Shown in pieces: positions 1-5,505 of a stretch of DNA of 5,505 nt. This stretch comes from an uncultured Eubacterium sp. (GTDB taxonomy: Bacteria; Bacillota_A; Clostridia; Lachnospirales; Lachnospiraceae), in contig CAOXUF010000165.1 of NCBI GenBank assembly GCA_948560485.1, positions 1 to 5,505 on the forward strand, in the 5' to 3' direction. The position numbers and the translations under genes were made by a program. The notes beneath the pieces are model-generated. The model was not told the origin of the DNA and did not search any database. It saw only the letters and a program-made list of their open reading frames with translations. How positions within the stretch are numbered: the first letter of the stretch is position 1; every line of letters starts with the position of its first letter.

Positions 1-1
1 T

Positions 2-16
2 TAAAATCGATTATTA
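2..16 (+). repeat. left copy of 15-bp terminal inverted repeat
   Basis: The sequence TAAAATCGATTATTA is found here and, as an exact reverse complement, at 5491-5505. It holds an 8-bp palindrome (AATCGATT) at its centre, as expected of a site for a dimeric DNA-binding protein or a recombinase. Its first six bases, TAAAAT, differ from the sigma-A -10 consensus by one base. It ends 58 bp before the chosen start codon of the nuclease-STAND gene. The identity is seen directly. Whether it is an operator/promoter or a mobile-element end is open, because the outer flank is not in the window. Confidence 0.8.
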
Positions 17-24
17 TCAGTTAA

Positions 25-48
25 ATTATCGAGACACTTTGCGTAACA
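25..48 (+). promoter_or_regulatory. left leader with two short words shared with the right end
   Basis: Inward of the 15-bp repeat this leader holds ATTATCG (25-31) and CGTAACA (42-48). The same two words follow the repeat in the same order at the other end, reading inward on the minus strand (5487-5481 and 5482-5476). Spacing differs: 8 nt between repeat and first word here, 3 nt at the right end. The words are short and the DNA is AT-rich, so each alone could be chance. Their common order makes an extended, indel-broken terminal repeat or a set of protein-binding sites plausible. Confidence 0.4.
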
Positions 49-59
49 AATACGACACT

Positions 60-65
60 GGGAGA
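60..65 (+). promoter_or_regulatory. ribosome binding site of the nuclease-STAND gene
   Basis: GGGAGA lies 9 nt before the ATG at 75 and can pair with the 16S anti-Shine-Dalgarno. It decides the start: the in-frame TTG at 39 has no comparable purine run before it, and starting there would place this site inside the coding region. A second ATG at 90 is possible but has only a weaker GGAAG before it. Confidence 0.7.
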
Positions 66-74
66 CATCAATTT

Positions 75-3000
75 ATGGAAGACCAAAACATGCAGGAAGA
101 AGTATTTTGGCGACAATTGGAATGGCTAGCACAGAAGTTTATTACGTCCAGACTTAGCATAGAAATTAAAGATGATGACTTTATGCTGACTAACAAGAGT
201 AAGGATGGTGGATTTGATGGACGCCTTATTATTGACATCGCCAACGATGGTGAGGTAAGCCATAAAATTCTGGTTGAATCCAAATTCAGGACGTCCGTTA
301 AGAGTCTGCCATTGGATGATTGTGCTAAAGCACTAATTATTGCTTTCAACCAGGCAGCACAGACACTTTATATCGTAACAAATGTGCTATTTGCCCCGCA
401 ATCTAATGAAGAAATCGATAAGTTTAAACAGAAAGTGAATCTTACGGTAATCATGGTAGATGGAACTGCTTTAAAAGAATATGTAACCGAAAATAAATCA
501 ACACTACTTAATCAATGCAGCGTAGAATTTCTGGATTACATTGAAACTTCTTCAGACGTTGACCTCAACATTAAAATTAATAATCTGGATACACAAATTG
601 ATAAGAAAGCTAGAAAACGAAGAAGCAGATCAGTGTGTAATGTGGGGGCTGCTAAAAAAGAATATCTTTATAAAAACAGTTCTTTTAAAAAGGAAAGTGA
701 AGAATATATTAAAAATATAAGTGCAACCGCTAAATTTACACTATTGTCTGGATCTGCGGGGACTGGTAAAACCGTATTTCTGACTGAAACCTTAAATACC
801 TTGGAAAGGCAGGGATATTCTACGTCAATTTTTGACCTACAGCAATTGGCTAGCCCCAGAACTCTTTTCATAAAGCTTCTGGAATCTTTGTGGGAAGTGG
901 ATTTATCCGAGTTGACTGCACAATTTGATTATGAAAACGAGATTGAAGATTTGAAGGCTTTGATTGCGTATAATTCGAACAGCAAAGTAAACGAAAATAT
1001 GTTGTCAGCAGTGACGCAGGCAATATGTAAACGCACGGAAGACATCAAAGGCTATACAGATAATTATTATTCCTTGCTTACAAACTATATTTATTACCTA
1101 CTAAAACCGTATGAAAATAACAATAAGATTGTATGGGCTTTTACGGATTTAAATAAATCCGGTATTGAAACCATTGATTTTCTATACACTCTTCTATGCA
1201 GGATCCAGGGAATTATTTCAGTAATTGTTGAAATGTGTCCTAGTTTTATATTGGAAACGGTGCCTCCTGAATTAGTCAAATGTAATTACTACAATAATTT
1301 TCAATCTATATCTAATATTCCGTACAAGATAAAACTTGTACAGTTTGATGACACGGATGCACAAAAATATCTAGCGGGGTATTTACCGGGTCTTCCGACT
1401 CAACAATTGAACTTTATCATTAATAAAATTGGGACATTACCGTTATACTTGAATACAATAGCAAACTATATCAAAACACAAATACAGCACAGCCATATCC
1501 ATTCAAACGCAATACCAGATCAAAAATTAAAAGAATGGATTTCAGAGTTTGAAAGGCACGGAAACAGTACCATTTTGAACAGTTTACGTTTTTTTGGTCA
1601 GAACCCGGAATTGAATATGTGCTTTTGCATTACGGGAATACTGGATGGATGTCTGCCGGTTGCCATTATTGAAACACTGTGTGAACCGGAAAAGCAAACA
1701 GATTTATTTGATAAACTCGACAGTATATCTTTCTATAAATATAAGGGCGATTCATACTATGTAAAACACGACTATATATATGATGCCATGAATGAGAATA
1801 TGTCGGAACGCTTGCGGCTTATTACTGCGAAGCGAATATATACGTGTGCACAAAAACCTGATATAGATTTTACGGTTACTGAGGAAAAAATTTTTCAACT
1901 GTTGTTCTACATGCAGGAATATGAGAAAGCTTTGGATCAATGGTTCTGCCTTGAAGAGAGCCTTTATAAACAGCATCTTTTCTGTGCAATTATAAAATAC
2001 GGGAATATTGCGCTTACATGTTATGATAATTTGCCACTTCCGCAAAAGCAACAGGATGTACAAGTTAAAATCATAACAGCCGTCTTGAATGCCTATCTTC
2101 AGATTCGCATTTTAAAAACAGAAAATTTCTATCAGTTGTTGTTACAATATGAAACGATATGTAATTTAAAAAAGTACTCTTCGGCTGGGAAACTGCTGAA
2201 AGTATGTTTTTTGTTTTATAAATGGAATCAATTTTTTTATGGCGCTGAAATAGAAAAATCGTATCGTGCTATTTTAGAAGCGAAAGAGATCGTTGATACA
2301 AGCAATATAGAAGATATGGCTTTATGTGCCAGTATTTATTGGGCATATGCTTTGTCACACAAGCGAATAACTTCAATTGAACAGGCTATTCAGGATTATG
2401 AGGAAGGACTGGAAAAATATCCTGACAGTACAATCCTGAATGTTGGATTAAAGTTACATCAGGCACATACATTTCTTCGAAAACAGCCGGAGAAATCCTG
2501 TGAAATATGTGAAGGGGTTTTGGAGAATTTAAAGGAGGATGACTGTCCATATCATGAAATTCTGCAGATACGCGTTGATATTGTAATGTCGAAATTTTAT
2601 GCTGGACAGTATACGGATGCATTGGAGAAATGCGAAGAAGTGCTGCAAATTGCAAGATCTGTAAATGCGTCATATCAAATGGGAAGATTATATAATATAT
2701 ACGCGGCCATATTACTGGTTCTGGGTGATATGGACGAGGCAGAATCTTATTTTTCACGTTCCTATCATGAATTTCAGGAAAGCGGAAATCACTTATTTGC
2801 ATGGCGTGCCGAGTTCAATCAGGCACAGTTGTTATCCGTGCGAGATAAGGAGGCTGGGGCTGTCAGGAAGTTCAAAGCACTCTACAGCGGCGGCATTCCT
2901 AACATGGAGGAACGCATACAGAGCTTAACCTTAGAGAATGCAGAATTGGCGGCATTTCTTTATACCATCCGAATCTTGAAAGAAAAAGGACAGTATAAAG

Positions 3001-3134
3001 AAAATGCAATCGCAGAATTATTACAGCGCAATGAAGTCTATGCGCAGATGGCAGACTGTGATAATGAAACGTTTATAAAGGCATTGAAGGAGTTATCCTA
3101 CATTCATAACGGCTATTTAATTATTCTGGGCTAA
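75..3134 (+). CDS. PD-(D/E)XK nuclease - STAND NTPase - TPR protein, Avs/NLR-like candidate defence protein
   Basis: The 1019-residue product is probably cytosolic; no signal peptide or membrane segment is seen. Residues about 8-150 form a restriction-endonuclease-like domain: KDGGFDG with the likely metal-binding Asp48, then ILVESK with Glu68 and Lys70 (the ExK motif), then a helix and the strand LYIVTN, as in Mrr-type nucleases. A basic linker lies at 177-185. Residues about 200-590 form a STAND-type NTPase: Walker A GSAGTGKT (226-233), a Walker B-like strand ending in Asp358, the GTLP motif (453-456) equivalent to the GxP/GLPL of NB-ARC proteins, and a winged-helix signature VKHDYIYDAM (563-572). 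Residues about 595-1015 are helical with TPR units, clearest at 766-785, 842-860 and 883-900. Family knowledge: in Avs and related STAND proteins the TPR part senses a phage protein, the NTPase oligomerises and the nuclease cuts DNA. Applying that here is inference. Oddities: the Walker B strand has Thr357 before Asp358 rather than two acids, and no Arg is seen at the expected sensor position. ATG at 75 is chosen for its Shine-Dalgarno. The 3' end overlaps the opposing gene by 14 bp. A nuclease-type transcriptional regulator or a non-phage stress sensor is an alternative. Confidence 0.85.
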   Translation: MEDQNMQEEVFWRQLEWLAQKFITSRLSIEIKDDDFMLTNKSKDGGFDGRLIIDIANDGEVSHKILVESKFRTSVKSLPLDDCAKALIIAFNQAAQTLYIVTNVLFAPQSNEEIDKFKQKVNLTVIMVDGTALKEYVTENKSTLLNQCSVEFLDYIETSSDVDLNIKINNLDTQIDKKARKRRSRSVCNVGAAKKEYLYKNSSFKKESEEYIKNISATAKFTLLSGSAGTGKTVFLTETLNTLERQGYSTSIFDLQQLASPRTLFIKLLESLWEVDLSELTAQFDYENEIEDLKALIAYNSNSKVNENMLSAVTQAICKRTEDIKGYTDNYYSLLTNYIYYLLKPYENNNKIVWAFTDLNKSGIETIDFLYTLLCRIQGIISVIVEMCPSFILETVPPELVKCNYYNNFQSISNIPYKIKLVQFDDTDAQKYLAGYLPGLPTQQLNFIINKIGTLPLYLNTIANYIKTQIQHSHIHSNAIPDQKLKEWISEFERHGNSTILNSLRFFGQNPELNMCFCITGILDGCLPVAIIETLCEPEKQTDLFDKLDSISFYKYKGDSYYVKHDYIYDAMNENMSERLRLITAKRIYTCAQKPDIDFTVTEEKIFQLLFYMQEYEKALDQWFCLEESLYKQHLFCAIIKYGNIALTCYDNLPLPQKQQDVQVKIITAVLNAYLQIRILKTENFYQLLLQYETICNLKKYSSAGKLLKVCFLFYKWNQFFYGAEIEKSYRAILEAKEIVDTSNIEDMALCASIYWAYALSHKRITSIEQAIQDYEEGLEKYPDSTILNVGLKLHQAHTFLRKQPEKSCEICEGVLENLKEDDCPYHEILQIRVDIVMSKFYAGQYTDALEKCEEVLQIARSVNASYQMGRLYNIYAAILLVLGDMDEAESYFSRSYHEFQESGNHLFAWRAEFNQAQLLSVRDKEAGAVRKFKALYSGGIPNMEERIQSLTLENAELAAFLYTIRILKEKGQYKENAIAELLQRNEVYAQMADCDNETFIKALKELSYIHNGYLIILG
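96..524 (+). other. Mrr-like PD-(D/E)XK nuclease domain (within the CDS at 75-3134)
   Basis: Residues about 8-150 of the protein. The order is: opening amphipathic helix (VFWRQLEWLAQKF), hairpin with GGFDG (catalytic Asp48), strand with ExK (Glu68, Lys70), a long helix with Gln93, and the strand IVTN followed by a turn and the acidic NEEID helix. The fold assignment rests on motif order and spacing. All expected catalytic residues are present, so the domain looks active. Its N-terminal position matches the effector position in STAND defence proteins. Confidence 0.75.
672..1844 (+). other. STAND P-loop NTPase module with winged-helix end (within the CDS at 75-3134)
   Basis: Residues about 200-590. 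Walker A is at 226-233. The hydrophobic strand IVWAF leads to Thr357-Asp358-Leu359. GTLPLYL at 453-459 matches the GxP loop contacting the nucleotide in AP-ATPase/STAND proteins. KHDYIYDAM around His565 matches the histidine-bearing winged-helix motif common before the sensor region in this class. Walker A, the GxP loop and the His motif in the right order are good evidence for STAND rather than a generic AAA+ ATPase. Confidence 0.75.
1857..3119 (+). other. TPR-rich C-terminal region, presumed sensor (within the CDS at 75-3134)
   Basis: Residues about 595-1015 are predicted helical by eye. Good TPR-type signatures are YEKAL (616-620), AIQDYEEGLEKYPDS (771-785), YAGQYTDALEKCEEVLQIA (842-860) and LGDMDEAESYFSRSYHEF (883-900). 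Between these, TPR-like helices are more divergent. In STAND defence proteins this is the ligand-binding part. The ligand cannot be read from the sequence. Confidence 0.7.
3121..3134. other. 14-bp tail-to-tail overlap of two convergent genes
   Basis: The TAA of the plus-strand gene is at 3132-3134. The TAA of the minus-strand gene is read from 3123 to 3121. The last four codons and stop of each gene therefore lie on the opposite strand of the other. There is no intergenic gap and no convincing GC stem followed by a T-run on either side, so each transcript probably runs antisense into its neighbour. Confidence 0.9.
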
Positions 3135-5451
3135 CGAGGTCAAGTAACAGATCTAGTTGTGCGCAAATTGTTTTTGTCTGTTCAGGGTATATAGACATTA
3201 TTTGGTGCAGCAATAATTTTTTCGAGAGAAAAATAATTGCCCATGCCAAAGCGTTCTGCCGTATCTGAACCGGAAGCTTTTGCGATAAAGAATGCCAAAA
3301 ACAGGGAATTACATTGTCTGCGGCAGTAAGCAACAATAATTTGCCCTCATCATAGCCATCTTCAACAGGATGGAGACTGGCAGGAAGCCGTAGGCATAAT
3401 TCTTTGTCACAGTAACACAGGCTTTCGGATTCCACGAATCCGCCCAGAACCATTTCCGGCTGATAATATCTGCACTTTAATTCTGTAAGAAACGCTGTTA
3501 AGGAAAGAGACAGGGTGCTCTTTAGGCGAGAGCACTCGTCGATCCTATTTATCATCCAGCCGGCTTCCAGAGACACAGAGAAGTCTCCCTCAGCAAACAT
3601 TGTATATGTTTCCACTTCAGACTGATATTGACAAATTGTATCGTACAGCCCGATTTCCCGGTCAAAAATTTTTCGTAGATTTTCCTGCATTTGTGAGGTG
3701 ATATTGCGCTTGTGATTACTGATAAAGTGTAATATGTCAGTAAAATTTTCTGGGCTATACTCTATGACAGTATGCGGTTTTACAATAACCGACATCATAT
3801 CGTCGTCATAAAACAGAACCGGTGACGGAAAATATTTCCCCCATTTTTTAAATCTGGCATAAACTGCTTTTGCAAATATTATTTTAGAATATCTGTTTGT
3901 GTCCAACAGCCTTTGTGCGTTAATCCGGTTGTAAGGCTGCAATACAGTATATGTTGCCTGTTTACTTTGAATATACCAGACCAAATATTCTGTGATACCC
4001 GAATGCTCATTATTGATTGCAACGATGTCATGTATACCGGTTTCGGTGAATTTGTGCCTGAGATAATCTTCGGTTATTTGGGGCAGGCTTGCCGGATATG
4101 AATGGATAATCCCCCATATCCAGTGACTTTCTATGGTATTGTACTCCGTGTAACTGGCTAATCCGCCTGATGAAATCAGGCGGTTGTATACGTTAATATG
4201 GTGTTCCATAAAATTCCATTTGCGTATTATATTCAATGCGGCGTTTTTGGCATTATGTCCCATGCTGTCAGCTAAATAGGGCTGCAGAATAAACATACTC
4301 ATTCGATCAGTCAATGTCTCTTCATCACCATATTGTACCAGAAACCCTGTATGCCAGTCTGTAATGGTATCAACAGCAAAACCACATGGCGTTGCAATTA
4401 CAGGAAGCGCGGAGGACATTGCTTCAATACTTACCCTTCCCCCAGGCTCATATTTAGAATGCATGATTAGCGCAAGCGAGCGCATGTACAGCGAACTGAT
4501 CCCTTCTGCGTTGAGTCGTCCCCACCATATGATAGAGCCGCTTTTCTCATATGAATCCAAATGCAGATTATGGTCTGTATGAAATTGATTAATTTCCAAC
4601 GGCGGGCCGCCTACGATCCACAAGGGAGGGCAGACATCCGCATACTGGTTTCTTAATGAAACCCAGGAATTAATAATATGATGAATACCTTTATTGTGAT
4701 GAATTCTTCCAACATATATAAATGCTTTCTTCTCCCACCAATTTTCATTTGTCTGTATTGGCAACGCTTCTGCCGGAAGGGGTGCCGGAGAATATTGCAT
4801 GTTTTCGTTTCTGACATTTCCCCATTCGTCGTGAATCGGATATAAATATTCTTTGGCAACGGGTCTTCCGATAATCGTTATTTTATCTTTGCTGATTCCA
4901 TAATAAGATATGATATCTTTTTTTTCACTCTCTGTTATACTGAAAATCAGAGCCGCATTTTCGAAAACAAGCTGTTCTGTATCAAGCCGGTGCGGTTCTA
5001 TGTCTTTTGTCTTTTTGTATTTAATAACGGCTCCGACAGAAATCGGGCTGTGCACATATGGTATATGCAATTTCTGTGATAATTGCAGGGCAAGGAATCC
5101 GGAATTCCAATAAAGACTATGTATAATGTCAGGTTTGATATTCTGCTGTTCCAACAGATTGCATGCCAGAGAAAAACTCATATCCTTTAGTTGATAAAAA
5201 TCTCGTTTATCATGAAAAATAATGTTTCCATAATCAAGCCTGTAGATGGTTGTTAAGTCGTTAATCCGGTCAATATCGGGTAATGATGTGTCACTTTTTC
5301 TGGTAATCAGGCTGACTTTAAAGTCTTCTTTTGACAAACCTACCAGAAGCTCATATGGATACATATGTCCTCCGCCATATTCACCTATACCTGCCGGAAG
5401 CATTGGATCAGCGTGTAGAGAAATAATCAGTACATGATTTGGTGTTTTCAT
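3121..5451 (-). CDS. GT4-family glycosyltransferase with a C-terminal domain of unknown function
   Basis: The 776-residue product is a probable cytosolic GT-B retaining glycosyltransferase that transfers a sugar from a nucleotide-sugar donor to an unidentified acceptor. Residues about 1-428 hold the GT4 signatures. These are an N-terminal strand and Gly-rich loop (GIGEYGGGHMYPYELL, 21-36) like those of sucrose-phosphate synthase and MshA-type enzymes, VHSP (133-136), and a donor-binding GRIHHNKG (248-255) with Arg249 and Lys254. The E-x7-E motif follows with Glu335 and Glu343, then ALPVIATPCG (348-357). All expected catalytic residues are present. Typical GT4 enzymes are about 350-450 residues, so about 345 C-terminal residues are extra. 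That part begins near TESHW-type sequence at about 440, has alternating strand/helix character at 472-560, a YDDD cluster (548-551), Cys679-x-Cys681-x4-Cys686, and a helical, Leu-rich end. I recognise no family in it. No signal peptide or membrane helix is seen. The start at 5451 is chosen over the in-frame ATG at 5469 because AGAGG lies 7 nt upstream. The gene is by eye somewhat richer in GC than the first half of the opposing gene. Substrate and pathway are unknown. Confidence 0.85.
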   Translation of the reverse strand: MKTPNHVLIISLHADPMLPAGIGEYGGGHMYPYELLVGLSKEDFKVSLITRKSDTSLPDIDRINDLTTIYRLDYGNIIFHDKRDFYQLKDMSFSLACNLLEQQNIKPDIIHSLYWNSGFLALQLSQKLHIPYVHSPISVGAVIKYKKTKDIEPHRLDTEQLVFENAALIFSITESEKKDIISYYGISKDKITIIGRPVAKEYLYPIHDEWGNVRNENMQYSPAPLPAEALPIQTNENWWEKKAFIYVGRIHHNKGIHHIINSWVSLRNQYADVCPPLWIVGGPPLEINQFHTDHNLHLDSYEKSGSIIWWGRLNAEGISSLYMRSLALIMHSKYEPGGRVSIEAMSSALPVIATPCGFAVDTITDWHTGFLVQYGDEETLTDRMSMFILQPYLADSMGHNAKNAALNIIRKWNFMEHHINVYNRLISSGGLASYTEYNTIESHWIWGIIHSYPASLPQITEDYLRHKFTETGIHDIVAINNEHSGITEYLVWYIQSKQATYTVLQPYNRINAQRLLDTNRYSKIIFAKAVYARFKKWGKYFPSPVLFYDDDMMSVIVKPHTVIEYSPENFTDILHFISNHKRNITSQMQENLRKIFDREIGLYDTICQYQSEVETYTMFAEGDFSVSLEAGWMINRIDECSRLKSTLSLSLTAFLTELKCRYYQPEMVLGGFVESESLCYCDKELCLRLPASLHPVEDGYDEGKLLLLTAADNVIPCFWHSLSQKLPVQIRQNALAWAIIFLSKKLLLHQIMSIYPEQTKTICAQLDLLLDLVSPE
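3124..4134 (-). other. unassigned C-terminal region of the glycosyltransferase (within the CDS at 3121-5451)
   Basis: Residues about 440-775. It follows directly on the last helices of the GT4 domain with no obvious low-complexity linker. It contains hydrophobic strands (HDIVAIN, YTVLQPY, SKIIFAK, SPVLFYDDD, SVIVKP) that suggest an alpha/beta fold at about 472-560. Then comes a helical stretch, a segment with three nearby cysteines, and a helical tail. It does not show kinase (HxD, DFG-like), methyltransferase (GxGxG) or GT-A (clear DxD in context) signatures. It may be an acceptor-recognition or partner-binding domain; that is a guess. Confidence 0.5.
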
Positions 5452-5458
5452 AGTAACG

Positions 5459-5466
5459 CCTCTTTT
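5459..5466 (-). promoter_or_regulatory. ribosome binding site of the glycosyltransferase gene
   Basis: On the minus strand AAAAGAGG ends 7 nt before the ATG at 5451. The ATG at 5469, six codons further upstream in frame, has only CACAGCAA before it and no Shine-Dalgarno, so 5451 is the better start. Confidence 0.75.
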
Positions 5467-5475
5467 CATTTGCTG

Positions 5476-5499
5476 TGTTACGATAATCGCTAATAATCG
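5476..5499 (-). promoter_or_regulatory. right leader with CGATTAT repeats and words shared with the left end
   Basis: Read on the minus strand, CGATTAT occurs twice with starts 10 bp apart (5499-5493 and 5489-5483), one helical turn. The second lies in the near-palindrome CGATTATCG (5489-5481). ATTATCG (5487-5481) and CGTAACA (5482-5476) are also present in the left leader in the same order. Helically phased repeats next to a start codon fit a regulator binding site, but also a transposase or recombinase binding array. Confidence 0.4.
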
Positions 5500-5505
5500 A
5501 TTTTA
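5491..5505 (-). repeat. right copy of 15-bp terminal inverted repeat
   Basis: On the minus strand this reads TAAAATCGATTATTA, identical over 15 bases to positions 2-16 on the plus strand. It ends 39 bp before the chosen start codon of the glycosyltransferase gene. The match runs to the last base of the window, so the repeat may be longer than 15 bp. Confidence 0.8.

Noticed and set aside
39..74. Extended start of the nuclease-STAND gene at TTG (39), adding 12 residues
   Set aside because: TTG is a weaker start, has no Shine-Dalgarno before it, and GGGAG at 60-64 sits at good distance from the ATG at 75.
412..420. Internal ATCGAT resembling the core of the terminal repeats
   Set aside because: Only the six-base core plus one or two bases match. 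It lies inside the nuclease coding sequence and is expected by chance.
1752..2063. 103-codon minus-strand open frame with hydrophobic stretches
   Set aside because: Antisense to a well-supported coding region. The composition is that of a reverse-frame translation with no domain or good ribosome site.
2386..2802. 138-codon minus-strand open frame inside the TPR region
   Set aside because: It lies opposite a convincing TPR coding sequence, has no recognisable domain, and fits a chance antisense frame.
3150..3176. Possible terminator (TTGTGCGCAA followed by a T-rich run) after the plus-strand gene
   Set aside because: The stem is only about three pairs and the T-run is short and offset, too weak to call an intrinsic terminator.
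5452..5469. Start of the glycosyltransferase at the ATG at 5469
   Set aside because: No Shine-Dalgarno before it, whereas AGAGG is 7 nt before the ATG at 5451. The GT4 first strand begins right after the later start.
1..5505. CRISPR array, tRNA/rRNA, transposase or integrase gene
   Set aside because: No spaced direct repeats, RNA gene signatures or recombinase motifs were seen. Both strands are occupied by the two large genes.

Overview
The window is AT-rich DNA. Both genes have purine-rich Shine-Dalgarno sites (GGGAG, AGAGG) 7-10 nt before ATG. Together this suggests a low-GC Bacillota, perhaps a Clostridia or gut-type member; that is inference from base composition and translation signals only. 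There are two large convergent genes and almost no other space. No RNA gene, CRISPR array, transposase, integrase or intrinsic terminator could be supported.

Layout: positions 1-74 form a short leader that opens with a 15-base repeat. Positions 75-3134 (+) encode a 1019-residue three-part protein. It has an N-terminal PD-(D/E)XK (Mrr-like) nuclease domain, a central STAND-type P-loop NTPase and a C-terminal TPR-rich region. This nuclease-switch-sensor order is that of antiviral STAND (Avs-like) and related NLR-like defence proteins. Positions 3121-5451 (-) encode a 776-residue protein: a complete GT4 glycosyltransferase (GT-B fold, about residues 1-428) fused to about 345 residues that I cannot assign. 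Positions 5452-5505 are the second short leader, which carries the same 15-base repeat inverted.

The two genes meet tail to tail and their stop codons overlap by 14 bp, so neither has an intergenic terminator. The outer ends carry a perfect 15-bp inverted repeat (TAAAATCGATTATTA), and two shorter shared words follow inward in the same order at both ends. The repeat could be a shared promoter/operator that co-controls the two genes, since TAAAAT resembles a -10 box. It could also be the terminal repeat of a small passenger element or invertible cassette. The window ends at the repeats, so these cannot be separated here.

The best working idea is a compact two-gene accessory module, probably defence-related through the STAND nuclease. 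The role of the glycosyltransferase in it is unknown. A functional partnership is inferred only from the shared ends and the interlocked 3' ends.
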